Origin: CADEED01 sp964444835 | Lineage (GTDB): Bacteria; Pseudomonadota; Gammaproteobacteria; Steroidobacterales; Steroidobacteraceae | Direction of reading: 5' to 3' | DNA: 64,000 bases | Assembly (NCBI GenBank): GCA_964444835.1 | Contig: CAYUIT010000010.1 | Span: forward strand, 31,864 to 95,863 | In this document: one piece after another, positions 16,343-25,053 of the stretch | How the letters are laid out: every line of letters begins with the position of its first letter | Numbering within the stretch: the stretch's first letter is position 1 | Notes under the pieces: generated by a model | What the model saw: the letters and a program-made list of their open reading frames with translations, nothing else | Told to the model about the DNA's origin: nothing | Databases searched by the model: none | Program-made: the position numbers and the translations under genes

Positions 16343-16519
16343 GTGCCGGTGCAAATCGTTGCTCTCGAACCAGAGCAACAGGTGGGACGCGCCACGGCCT
16401 CTAAGGCTTTCCGCTCGGGGCGGACATGCACACGGTGGCCGGTAAGGCGTGAGTCCCTGGGTGTTTTAATTACGGTCGAGAGGTAACCCGACTCGCTGTC
16501 GAACACCGCAGGCGACGCC
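16329..16519 (-). ncRNA. ssrS: 6S RNA
   Basis: A 191-base RNA that mimics an open promoter and sequesters housekeeping RNA polymerase. It is placed between zapA and fau exactly as in E. coli. The ends pair in a long terminal stem: 16519 inward GGCGTCGCCTGCG with the 3' end ATGCGGGTGACGCC, G-U pairs included. The 3' half contains GCCTTAGAGGCCG and a GTTGCTCTGGTTCGAGAGCAAC hairpin arm (given as location: minus strand about 16350-16385), aligning with the E. coli GCCTTAAAACTGCGACGACAC region. The exact ends are inferred from the stem. The RNA overlaps the candidate fau start codons. Confidence 0.82.
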
Positions 16520-16623
16520 ATCAACACTCTACACCGTTGGCTTGCAGATGGAAGGACTTGACGGCGCGCGAAATGCGACGCAAGTCATGAGATTCATCGG
16601 GCGCGATTGTCCGCTGGCGGAAT

Positions 16624-16941
16624 TCAGAACTCGAGTTGGCGAGTTTTCTGCAGCGCAGATTCGACTTTTTCGCGCATGCCTTTGACGCGCCCTTGTAGAT
16701 TGCCTTCGAGGGCAGCTTCTTGACGCTTCGCCTTCAGCAACTCGTTGGCCATATTGAGCGCGGCCATCACGGCGATACGATCGACACCGACCACTTTGCC
16801 GGTGTCGCGGATCTCACGCATTTTCTTGCTGAGATATTCGGCTGAATCGAGCAGATCCGCGCGTTGGTCCTGCGGGCATGCCACGAAATATTCTTTTTCG
16901 AGGATGCGAACGGACAATCGCGCGACGTCTGCTTCACTCAT
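16624..16941 (-). CDS. zapA: Cell division protein ZapA
   Basis: A 105-residue FtsZ-ring associated protein that crosslinks FtsZ filaments. It shows VRILEKEYFVACPQDQ in the globular head, then AEYLSKKMREIRDTGKVVGV and DRIAVMAALNMANELL, followed by a C-terminal coiled coil. It is coupled by an ATGA overlap to the upstream ZapB-like coiled-coil gene. The 105-base gap between its stop and the 6S RNA must carry the 6S promoter. Confidence 0.95.
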   Translation of the reverse strand: MSEADVARLSVRILEKEYFVACPQDQRADLLDSAEYLSKKMREIRDTGKVVGVDRIAVMAALNMANELLKAKRQEAALEGNLQGRVKGMREKVESALQKTRQLEF

Positions 16942-17168
16942 GCCGTGTGCTCCATCGTTTTGAGACGACCGATCATGGCCTCGACTTTGGCACGCACTTG
17001 ATCGTTCTTCTGCGCGAGTGTCGCACGCTCCGTCGCCAACGATTCTTGTTGGCGACGCAACGCGCGATTCTCATCCCGTAGACTCTCGATCTGTGCGAGA
17101 AGTTCATCGACGCGTTTTTCGAGTTGTTTGAGCTCGGCGTCGAATGAGCTCAGCGTGTTTTCAGTCAT
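16938..17168 (-). CDS. ZapB-like short coiled-coil protein (TIGR02449 type)
   Basis: A 76-residue, almost entirely coiled-coil protein (ELKQLEKRVDELLAQIESL and so on, with heptad Leu). It precedes zapA in many gammaproteobacteria and is thought to act in cell division, by position and analogy with ZapB. Its ATG at 17168 is divergent from ygfB, whose start is 57 bases away, so the two promoters share this small gap. Confidence 0.85.
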   Translation of the reverse strand: MTENTLSSFDAELKQLEKRVDELLAQIESLRDENRALRRQQESLATERATLAQKNDQVRAKVEAMIGRLKTMEHTA

Positions 17169-17212
17169 GGGCGGGGACTATAGAGGCCGCCTCGAATGCG
17201 GGTCAATTGCGG

Positions 17213-17218
17213 CATAAT
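17213..17218 (+). promoter_or_regulatory. -10-like hexamer 6 bases before the ygfB start
   Basis: CATAAT is followed by exactly 6 bases and then ATG 17225. No ribosome-binding site fits in this space, which is the pattern expected for a leaderless mRNA. Confidence 0.4.
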
Positions 17219-17224
17219 CGCCGA

Positions 17225-17788
17225 ATGGTCGCTGTGACATATCAGCAGTTCGAAAAGGCCCTCCAGAGCGCCCGGGCGCTGCCAGATGCGCCCGAAGCGC
17301 ACGGCACCCTCGCGGGCGCGCTGTGTTCTTGCGCGCTCTACAAATTCGACGATTGGCTGGTCGAAATCCTTCCAGAACAACCCACTACGGGGGCGCCGGC
17401 GGAGTTGAAGGAGGTCTTCGACGCCACGATCCGCACGTTGGCGAGCCCGCAAAGCGATTTTGCGCTGCTTTTGCCTGATGAGACGGTCGGCATCGGCGAT
17501 CGCACGCAGGCCTTAGGCTTGTGGTGTCAGGGCTTTCTATATGGCTTGGGATCCGGCGAGATCGCCGACCCGTCCACGGTGTCGGCGGAGGCGGGCGAAA
17601 TCGTGCGCGATTTGTCCGCTATCGCACAGGTTGGCGTCGATTCCGCCGAGGACGATGAAACCAATGAGGCGGCGTTCGTCGAAGTGGTGGAGTTCGTCCG
17701 CGTCGGCGTGCAGTTGTTGTTCTTGGAACTCGCCAATCAACGGCGCGACACGCGCGGCACCACGCCCCCTCCCGCCAAGATGCATTGA
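17225..17788 (+). CDS. ygfB: UPF0149 family protein (YgfB)
   Basis: A 187-residue cytoplasmic protein of the YgfB/UPF0149 family. Motifs include EAHGTLAGALCSC near the N-terminus and LWCQGFLYGLG in the middle, with acidic helices around residue 140 (SAEDDETNEAAF). In Pseudomonas a homologue modulates AmpDh expression, but function here is unproven. The start is the family start MVAVTYQQF, with a -10-like hexamer 6 bases upstream. Its TGA overlaps the pepP ATG, making a ygfB-pepP-ubiH-ubi operon as in E. coli. Confidence 0.92.
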   Translation: MVAVTYQQFEKALQSARALPDAPEAHGTLAGALCSCALYKFDDWLVEILPEQPTTGAPAELKEVFDATIRTLASPQSDFALLLPDETVGIGDRTQALGLWCQGFLYGLGSGEIADPSTVSAEAGEIVRDLSAIAQVGVDSAEDDETNEAAFVEVVEFVRVGVQLLFLELANQRRDTRGTTPPPAKMH

Positions 17789-19113
17789 TGAGTACGAAAC
17801 ACCTGCTGCCGAAAGAAGAGTTCGCTCGTCGCCGTCGCGCGTTGCTGCGCCACATGGGGCGCGATTCGATTGCGATCGTGCCCGCGGCACCGCAACGCAC
17901 GCGCAACAGCGATGTGCTGCACGCGTATCGACAAGACAGCGACTTTCACTATCTCACCGGATTCGGGGAGCCCGAGGCTGTCGCGGTGCTCGTGCCGCAT
18001 CGCGAACACGGCGAGTACTTGCTGTTCGTGCGCGATCGTGACCCGGCCCGCGAGACGTGGGACGGTCGTCGTGCGGGTCCAGAGGGCGCAGTACGCGACT
18101 TCGGCGCCGACGATGCGTTTCCGATTTCGGATATCGACGAGATCTTGCCAGGCTTGCTCGAGAATCGCGCCAAGTTGTTCTACGCCCTCGGCACGCATGC
18201 CGAGTTCGACCAACGCGTGATGGGTTGGGTGAACGGCTTGCGAGCGCAGACCAAGCATGGGCGTCACGCGCCGCTCGAAATGGTGGCGCTCGATCACGTG
18301 CTGCACGACATGCGGTTGTTCAAGTCGCGGGGCGAAATGGCGTTGATGCGCGAATCGGCGCGCATTGCAGCGCAGGCGCACGTGCGTGCCATGCGCTTCA
18401 CCACGCCTGGCCGCAACGAATACGAAGTGATGGCCGAGTTGTTACACGAGTTTCGACGCCACAATGCCGATACGTCCTACTACCCGATCGTCGGCGGCGG
18501 CGCGAACGGCTGCATCCTGCACTACCACGAGAACGATGCGCCGCTGCGTGACGGTGACTTGCTACTGATCGATGCCGGTTGTGAAGTGGGCTGTTACGCG
18601 TCGGACATCACACGCACTTTCCCCGTCAATGGACGCTTCTCGCGCGAGCAGCGGGCCGTGTACGATGTCGTGCTCGAAGCAAATCACGCCGCGATCGCGA
18701 AGGCGAAGCCAGGCAATCATTGGAATGCGCCGCACGAGGCGGCGGTACGCGTCATCACGCAAGGTTTGGTGAAGCTCGGCCTGCTGAAAGGTCGGGTCGC
18801 GACACTCGAGAAGAATCAGGCCTACCGCAAATTCTTCATGCACCGCACGGGGCATTGGCTCGGTCTCGATGTACACGATGTCGGCGATTACAAGTTAGGC
18901 GATCAATGGCGAGTGCTCGAGCCTGGTATGGTGCTGACGATCGAACCCGGCATCTACATTGCGCCGGGCATGCGCGGCGTGCCGCGCCGCTTTCAGGGCA
19001 TCGGGATTCGCATCGAAGACGATGTGCTCATCACCAAAGACGGCTGTGAAGTGCTCACGCACGGTGTGCCGAAGGACCCGGTGGAGATCGAACAGCTGAT
19101 GGCGGCTGCGTGA
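17788..19113 (+). CDS. pepP: Xaa-Pro aminopeptidase II
   Basis: Cytoplasmic proline aminopeptidase of 441 residues with an N-terminal AMP_N domain (RALLRHMGRDSIAIVPAAPQ, FHYLTGFGEPEA) and a C-terminal M24 domain. Metal ligands appear in LLLIDAGCEVGCYASDITRT (two Asp), HRTGHWLGLDVHDVG (His), LEPGMVLTIEPGIYI (Glu) and GIGIRIEDDVLIT (Glu). Its start overlaps the ygfB stop (TGATG) and its stop overlaps the ubiH GTG (GTGA). All canonical ligands are present, unlike in the exported M24 protein at 12167. Confidence 0.96.
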   Translation: MSTKHLLPKEEFARRRRALLRHMGRDSIAIVPAAPQRTRNSDVLHAYRQDSDFHYLTGFGEPEAVAVLVPHREHGEYLLFVRDRDPARETWDGRRAGPEGAVRDFGADDAFPISDIDEILPGLLENRAKLFYALGTHAEFDQRVMGWVNGLRAQTKHGRHAPLEMVALDHVLHDMRLFKSRGEMALMRESARIAAQAHVRAMRFTTPGRNEYEVMAELLHEFRRHNADTSYYPIVGGGANGCILHYHENDAPLRDGDLLLIDAGCEVGCYASDITRTFPVNGRFSREQRAVYDVVLEANHAAIAKAKPGNHWNAPHEAAVRVITQGLVKLGLLKGRVATLEKNQAYRKFFMHRTGHWLGLDVHDVGDYKLGDQWRVLEPGMVLTIEPGIYIAPGMRGVPRRFQGIGIRIEDDVLITKDGCEVLTHGVPKDPVEIEQLMAAA

Positions 19114-20351
19114 ACGAGCGCGCGTCGAGTCGAGTCGATGTCGCGATCGTCGGCGGCGGTATGGTCGGCGCAAGTTTTGCGCTCGCGTTGCACGGCTCGG
19201 GCTTGCGCGTCGCATTGATTGAGGGTGTGGCGCCCGATTCGAATGCGCAACCCAGTTTCGACGATCGCACCACGGCGCTCGGTAATGGCTCGCGGCAGGT
19301 GTTCGAGGCGCTCGGCGTGTGGAGTGCGATGCTGCCTGAGGCCGCGCCGATTCGGGCCATTCATGTGTCGGATGCGGGGCGTTTCGGTTTTGCGCGGCTG
19401 GATGCGCGCGAGCAGGGTGTCGAGGCGTTTGGCTTCGTCGTGCCGAATCGCGTGATCGGGCGTGCGCTGTGGGCGAAGCTGGTTACGGCATCGCACGTGG
19501 AGCTGTTAGTGCCGGCTCGGCCGGTGCGTGTGGCGGCCGGTGCAGACGCCGTCACGATCGAGGTCGAGACCGCCGAGGGTCGGCGAATCGTCGAGTGCGC
19601 ACTGGCGGTGGCGGCAGACGGCGCGCAGTCGATGTTGCGAGCGGCCAGCGGTCTGGCATCGCATGTCGAGGACTACGATCAGGTGGCCGTGGTCGTCAAC
19701 GTGGCGGCCGACAAGCCGCACGACAACACGGCCTTCGAACGCTTTACGCCGACAGGCCCGCTCGCCGTGCTGCCCCTTGCGGATGGCAGTTACACGATCG
19801 TGTGGACGCTGAAACCGGATCGTGCGGCACAGGTGCTGGCGCTACACGATGAGGCGTTTCTCACCGAACTCATGGCAGCCTTCGGTTGGCGTGCGGGACG
19901 GTTGGTGCGCGTCGGCAAGCGCAGTTCCTATCCGCTCAAGCTCACGCGCGCCGATGAAACGATTGCGATGCGCACCGTGTTGATCGGTAATGCCGCGCAA
20001 GCGTTGCACCCGGTTGCAGGGCAGGGGTTCAATTTGGGGCTGCGCGATGCGGCGACGCTCGCGGAAATGCTGAGTAGTCAGCAGCGGACGGCGGGCTCAC
20101 GCGATCCAGGCGCGCGCGAATTGTTGCAGCGCTTCGCGAGTTGGCGCGACGAAGATCGGCGCGGTGTCACGCGCTTCACCGATAGCTTGGTGAAGTTGTT
20201 TGCCGACGAGCGCCCCGGGTTTGGACTCGCGCGCAATTTCGGCTTGTTGCTGTTTGATCTGGCGCCGAGTGCCAAGCGCGCGTTGTCGAAAGTGAGTTGG
20301 GGCTTCGCTGGCCGCATGCCGCGACTCGTTCGTGGCCTGCCGCTCGAGTAG
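19110..20351 (+). CDS. ubiH: UbiH-type FAD-dependent ubiquinone hydroxylase
   Basis: Flavin monooxygenase of ubiquinone biosynthesis, 413 residues. It has the N-terminal dinucleotide fold (VAIVGGGMVGASFALAL), the FDDRTTALGNGSRQVFE substrate motif, the central VAADGAQSMLRAA DG motif and the FAD-ribose motif IGNAAQALHPVAGQGFNLGL. GTG 19110 overlaps the pepP stop, so translation is coupled. Assignment to UbiH rather than another ring position rests on synteny with pepP and overall similarity. Confidence 0.9.
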   Translation: MNERASSRVDVAIVGGGMVGASFALALHGSGLRVALIEGVAPDSNAQPSFDDRTTALGNGSRQVFEALGVWSAMLPEAAPIRAIHVSDAGRFGFARLDAREQGVEAFGFVVPNRVIGRALWAKLVTASHVELLVPARPVRVAAGADAVTIEVETAEGRRIVECALAVAADGAQSMLRAASGLASHVEDYDQVAVVVNVAADKPHDNTAFERFTPTGPLAVLPLADGSYTIVWTLKPDRAAQVLALHDEAFLTELMAAFGWRAGRLVRVGKRSSYPLKLTRADETIAMRTVLIGNAAQALHPVAGQGFNLGLRDAATLAEMLSSQQRTAGSRDPGARELLQRFASWRDEDRRGVTRFTDSLVKLFADERPGFGLARNFGLLLFDLAPSAKRALSKVSWGFAGRMPRLVRGLPLE

Positions 20352-20368
20352 CGCGAGGCGCAACGTTC

Positions 20369-21592
20369 ATGACAACTTCCCAGTACGACGTCATCGTGGT
20401 CGGTGCCGGGCCCATCGGTGCCACCGCGGCTGCACTACTTGCGCGTAGCGGGGGTATTCCTGCGGGACGCATTGTCTTGGTTGATCGTCAGGCGCCGGCA
20501 GCATGGTCGCCCACCGACCCGGTCGACTTGCGGGTGTTTGCGTTGTCGCGCGCCAGTGAGCGGATCCTCGCCGCGGCCGGTGCCTGGGAGCGGATTCGCA
20601 CGATGCGTAGCAGCGAGTACGAGCGCATGCGGGTGTGGCACGCGAGCGTGCCGCCGCGCAGTGAAGACGCGTTGCTGTTCAGTGCCGATGAGGTCGGTGA
20701 ACGGAATCTGGGCTACATCGTCGAGAACACGGTGCTGCAGCGCGCGGCATTTGACGCGGCGCGCGCGGGCGGCGTTGAGTTCGTGCAAGGTAGTGTCGAG
20801 GCGTTGGAGTTTGGTGCGCAGGCGGTGACGGTCGCACTCGGTGGCCGACGTATCGCGGCGAAGCTCGTGATCGGCGCCGATGGATCAGCGTCGCGCGTCC
20901 GCACCCTCGCAGAACTCGGTGCTGAGAGCAGCGATTACTTGCAGCTCGCGATCGTGTGCGTCGTTCGCACCGCGCGCGAGCACGAACACACCGCATGGCA
21001 ACGTTTTTTGCCGGACGGCACGCTCGCATTTCTGCCACTCGCCGATGGTACGAGCTCGATCGTATGGTCGCTGCCCACAGCACGAGCGGAACGCTTGCTG
21101 GCATTAACGGCGGAGGATTTTGCCGCGGAACTCACGGCAGATGCGGACGACGTGTTAGGCGCGGTTGAACTCGTGTCGTCACGCGCATCGTTCCCGCTTC
21201 GCAAGCTTTCAGCCGAGTCTTACGTACGCGAGCGTGTCGCGCTGATTGGCGACGCGGCGCATGTCATCCATCCGCTCGCCGGGCAAGGCGCGAATCTCGG
21301 TCTGCTCGACGCCGCCACGTTGGCAGACGTCCTCAGTAGCGGCGTCGCGGAGCGCGAAGATGTTGGCGCACTGCGCGTGCTGCGCCGCTTCGAACGCTGG
21401 CGCCGCAGCGAGAATCAAGTTGTTAGTACCGCGATGGACGCCTTCAACCGCTTCCTCGCACACGGCACGGGGCCCGTGTCTGCGCTTGCGCAGCGCGGCC
21501 TCTCGCTCGTGAACCGCGCAACGCCGCTGAAGCGCTTCTTCATCGACCGCGCACTCGGCAACGCCGGCGATCTCCCCACAGCGGCGCGCTGA
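20369..21592 (+). CDS. Second UbiH/UbiF/VisC-family hydroxylase (UbiI-like)
   Basis: Paralogous flavin monooxygenase, 407 residues, 17 bases downstream of ubiH and starting at ATG 20369 after GAGG. It shows VIVVGAGPIGATAAALLARSG, DLRVFALSRASERIL, VIGADGSASRVRTLA and IGDAAHVIHPLAGQGANLGL. In E. coli this position holds ubiI (visC), the C5 hydroxylase, so that role is likely here, but C6 activity cannot be excluded. With coq7 also in the window, the three ring hydroxylations of ubiquinone synthesis are probably covered. It ends 2 bases before a large inverted-repeat element. Confidence 0.88.
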   Translation: MTTSQYDVIVVGAGPIGATAAALLARSGGIPAGRIVLVDRQAPAAWSPTDPVDLRVFALSRASERILAAAGAWERIRTMRSSEYERMRVWHASVPPRSEDALLFSADEVGERNLGYIVENTVLQRAAFDAARAGGVEFVQGSVEALEFGAQAVTVALGGRRIAAKLVIGADGSASRVRTLAELGAESSDYLQLAIVCVVRTAREHEHTAWQRFLPDGTLAFLPLADGTSSIVWSLPTARAERLLALTAEDFAAELTADADDVLGAVELVSSRASFPLRKLSAESYVRERVALIGDAAHVIHPLAGQGANLGLLDAATLADVLSSGVAEREDVGALRVLRRFERWRRSENQVVSTAMDAFNRFLAHGTGPVSALAQRGLSLVNRATPLKRFFIDRALGNAGDLPTAAR

Positions 21593-21593
21593 G

Positions 21594-21852
21594 CCCGAGT
21601 CGGGTGGCGCTGCGCGACGTGCGGGAGTGTAGGCGCCGAGCGAGTCTGGATCGGGCGTGGACGAAAAATCGTGCGCGCAGACTTGCACGATTTTTCGCCA
21701 TACCCTTGCCGTCGCGCGACGCGCATCTTCCCCCTGGCGTTGTGGTCATGCTGCAAGCGGCACAGGAGCGCGTCGCGCGCCGGCTGCGGCGCCCTTAACA
21801 GCCTCGCTCGGCGCCTACACTCCCGCACGTCGCTCCGCGCCGCCCGCTCGGG
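21594..21852. repeat. 259-bp element with about 50-bp inverted terminal repeats (MITE-like)
   Basis: The left arm (21594-21644) and right arm (21803-21852) are inverted copies. The inner 30 bases are perfect (21615-21644 with 21803-21832), and the outer 20 or so match with a few changes and one gap. Inside are two further inverted repeats: a 13-bp AT-richer hairpin (CGAAAAATCGTGC at 21662 with its complement ending at 21696) and GCGCGACGCGC (from about 21714) with its complement (about 21768). It encodes no convincing protein. It fills the gap between the ubiquinone operon and the DMT gene. It could be a non-autonomous mobile element, a structured RNA or a strong bidirectional terminator. Confidence 0.7.
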
Positions 21853-21880
21853 TGACGCGCGGATGTGGGTAGAATCGCGG

Positions 21881-22759
21881 ATGCTCAGTGGTTTGAATCC
21901 GCGCGTCGCCGGCATGGTGGCGATGCTCGCCGCGGTCGCGCTGTTCGCGGCGATGGATACGGCGCTCAAGATGTTGTCGGCGCATTATCCGGCAGCGCAA
22001 GTCGCCGCGTTGCGCGGGCTCGTGTCGCTGCCGATCGTGCTCGTGTGGAGTGTGTGGGCGGGTGGCATACGGCCGCTCGTGCACGTGCGCTGGCCGTTGC
22101 ATCTCGTGCGCGGCGCGCTGTCGATCATCATGATGATCACGTTCAGCTTCGGCATGCAGACGTTATCGCTGTCGGAGGCCTACGCGATCTTCTTCATCTC
22201 ACCGCTCGTCGCGACGCTGTTCTCGATGTGGCTCTTCGGTGATCGCGTGCAACCCGTGCAGTGGCTCGCGATCGGGCTCGGGTTCGTCGGTGTCATCATT
22301 GTGTTGAAGCCGCAGTCCGTGGGGTTTGTCACGGCGGGCGGGCTCGCAATGCTCGTGTGTGCAATCTGTTACTCCATGACGGCCGTCTTGGTCCGCGTGC
22401 TCGGGCGCACCGACACCACCTACGCAATGATGTTCTGGATGACGGCGATGCTCGCGATCGGCGCGACGCTGATCGCGTTGCCAGTGTGGATCCCCATTCG
22501 TCGCGAGGACTTTGGCTTGCTCGCGATCGTCGCGGTGGCGGGTTCGCTGGCGCAGTACTGCATCACGATCGCATTCCAACGAGCACCTGCGGCGTCCGTC
22601 GCACCGCTCGAGTACACGGCGCTGGCGTGGGGAGCCGCGATCGACTTCATCATTTGGCATGCCGTGCCGCCGCTCAGAGTGTTTGCGGGTGCCGCCATCG
22701 TCATCGTGAGTGGCCTGTTGCTGCTGCGGCACGAAACGCGCCGCAGTGCCGGACATTGA
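21881..22759 (+). CDS. DMT/EamA family transporter
   Basis: Inner-membrane transporter of 292 residues with ten predicted helices in two EamA repeats (residues about 8-135 and 150-285). It belongs to the drug/metabolite transporter superfamily, and the substrate is unknown. Typical segments are MLAAVALFAAMDTALKML in helix 1 and SEAYAIFFISPLVATLFSMW near helix 4. ATG 21881 is preceded by TAGAAT with only 5 bases between, so a leaderless mRNA is possible; ATG 21863 is an alternative. The gene starts just outside the inverted-repeat element. Confidence 0.85.
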   Translation: MLSGLNPRVAGMVAMLAAVALFAAMDTALKMLSAHYPAAQVAALRGLVSLPIVLVWSVWAGGIRPLVHVRWPLHLVRGALSIIMMITFSFGMQTLSLSEAYAIFFISPLVATLFSMWLFGDRVQPVQWLAIGLGFVGVIIVLKPQSVGFVTAGGLAMLVCAICYSMTAVLVRVLGRTDTTYAMMFWMTAMLAIGATLIALPVWIPIRREDFGLLAIVAVAGSLAQYCITIAFQRAPAASVAPLEYTALAWGAAIDFIIWHAVPPLRVFAGAAIVIVSGLLLLRHETRRSAGH

Positions 22760-22861
22760 CGATCGCTCAGCCCGTTGAAACGCGCGGTTTAAACCCCCAC
22801 GATAGCGCTTGCATCCAAGGTTTCGAGCGGCCGATCGTCGGCTGCGCTGGAGGGCTCGGAC

Positions 22862-23062
22862 GTGATCAAGTTCTTGCTGTGGTTGGTGTTGCTCGTGCTG
22901 TGTTGGCCCATTGCGCTACTCGCGCTCGTGCTCTACCCGATCGTGTGGCTGATCGCGTTGCCGTTCCGTTTGCTGGGCATTGCCGTCAACGGCGCACTCG
23001 AACTGGTGCGTTCGATCATCTTGCTGCCGGCGCGTGTGCTGCGCGGCCGCGCTGTGAGCTAG
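22862..23062 (+). CDS. Small hydrophobic membrane protein (66 residues)
   Basis: A 66-residue protein with two hydrophobic helices (FLLWLVLLVLCWPIALLALV and a second around residues 25-45) and a basic C-terminal tail (LPARVLRGRAVS). GTG 22862 follows GGAGGG at a suitable distance. Residues 5-30 are almost only Leu/Val/Ala/Trp/Pro. The family is not recognised. Its stop codon shares the CTAG bases 23059-23062 with the convergent phhB stop. Confidence 0.6.
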   Translation: MIKFLLWLVLLVLCWPIALLALVLYPIVWLIALPFRLLGIAVNGALELVRSIILLPARVLRGRAVS

Positions 23063-23390
23063 AGCAGACGATCGATCTTCGCGGCGCACACGAAGTCGTT
23101 TTCGTGCAGGCCATCGATGGCGTGCGTCTGGTACTTCACGTTGCAGTAGTTGTATCCCACCTCGAGATCCGGGTGGTGGTCTTCGGTGTTCGCAATGTGT
23201 GCGAGCGCGTTGACGAAGCTCATCGTGCGATAGAAGTCGACGAACTTGAAGCGGCGCGTCAAGAATTTACCGTCGGCGCTCAGGCTCCAATCGGGCGACA
23301 GCTTCGTGAGCATCTCGCGTGCAGCCGCGGCGCTGAGCGGCGCGACGCCGCCTTCGCACGGCACGCATTTCCGATCCGCGAGGGTTGTCA

Positions 23391-23391
<1 letters not shown>
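23059..23391 (-). CDS. phhB: Pterin-4a-carbinolamine dehydratase
   Basis: A 110-residue enzyme that dehydrates 4a-hydroxytetrahydrobiopterin, recycling the pterin cofactor of aromatic amino acid hydroxylases. The active-site motif EDHHPDLEVGYNYCNVKYQTH shows the conserved His-His-Pro and later His (location: residues about 70-90). No phenylalanine hydroxylase is in this window. The gene directly follows ispG, with a one-base TGATG overlap. Confidence 0.93.
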
Positions 23392-24644
<1,253 letters not shown>

Positions 24645-24741
24645 ACAAGTACCGAGGGTTACCGAGGACTCTTATTGTAGACACGACCCGCCGCGACCGT
24701 CTTGTTCGCTGCGACCACAGTGCCGTGCGCGCCGAAAAACC

Positions 24742-24771
24742 TTGGGCGAGCGCGCTCGATCACGCTAGAAT
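24742..24771 (+). promoter_or_regulatory. Promoter of the glycine-cleavage operon leader
   Basis: TTGGGC (24742-24747), 18-bp spacer, TAGAAT (24766-24771), directly ahead of the first glycine aptamer. Confidence 0.55.
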
Positions 24772-24798
24772 CGCGGCCGTTCGCAGCAAACCAAGGCC

Positions 24799-24987
24799 TT
24801 GCCCGAGAGTCCCCGTGCTGCGGGGCGCCGAAGGCGCAAGTTTCCGCCCGGAAACGCTCAGGCAAAAGAACGGCAGGCCCGATGCGAGCTCTGGAGAGCG
24901 GCTCCGCCCATGGGCGGGCCCACCGAAGGGGTGCGGTGCGCAATTCATCGAGTCGCGCGCCCAATCTCTCAGGTCCAAGGACAGAGG
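24799..24987 (+). promoter_or_regulatory. Tandem glycine riboswitch upstream of gcvT
   Basis: Two glycine aptamers in series. Aptamer I (about 24799-24877) shows GCGCCGAAGGCGCAAG and CTCAGGCAAAAGAACGG. Aptamer II (about 24885-24987) shows CACCGAAGGGGTGCGG and the strict CTCTCAGGTCCAAGGACAG signature at 24966-24984. The tandem form is typical of gcvT control. An intrinsic terminator follows immediately, so glycine binding probably prevents termination and turns on the cleavage genes. The direction of control is inferred from the family. Confidence 0.93.
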
Positions 24988-25028
24988 GGCGGCAGGTGCT
25001 TCACGGAAGCGCCTGCCGCCTTTTTTTT
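24988..25028 (+). terminator. Riboswitch expression-platform terminator
   Basis: A 15-bp stem (24988-25002 with 25006-25020, one G-U pair) with loop ACG, followed by eight T (25021-25028). It begins at the last base pairs of aptamer II, so aptamer folding and terminator formation can compete. Confidence 0.88.
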
Positions 25029-25053
25029 GGGCCTGACATGAGGAGCATCGACC

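Noticed and set aside
21615..21832. Reading of the inverted-repeat element as a CRISPR or an insertion sequence
   Set aside because: There is only one inverted pair, no regular direct repeats or spacers, and no transposase frame.
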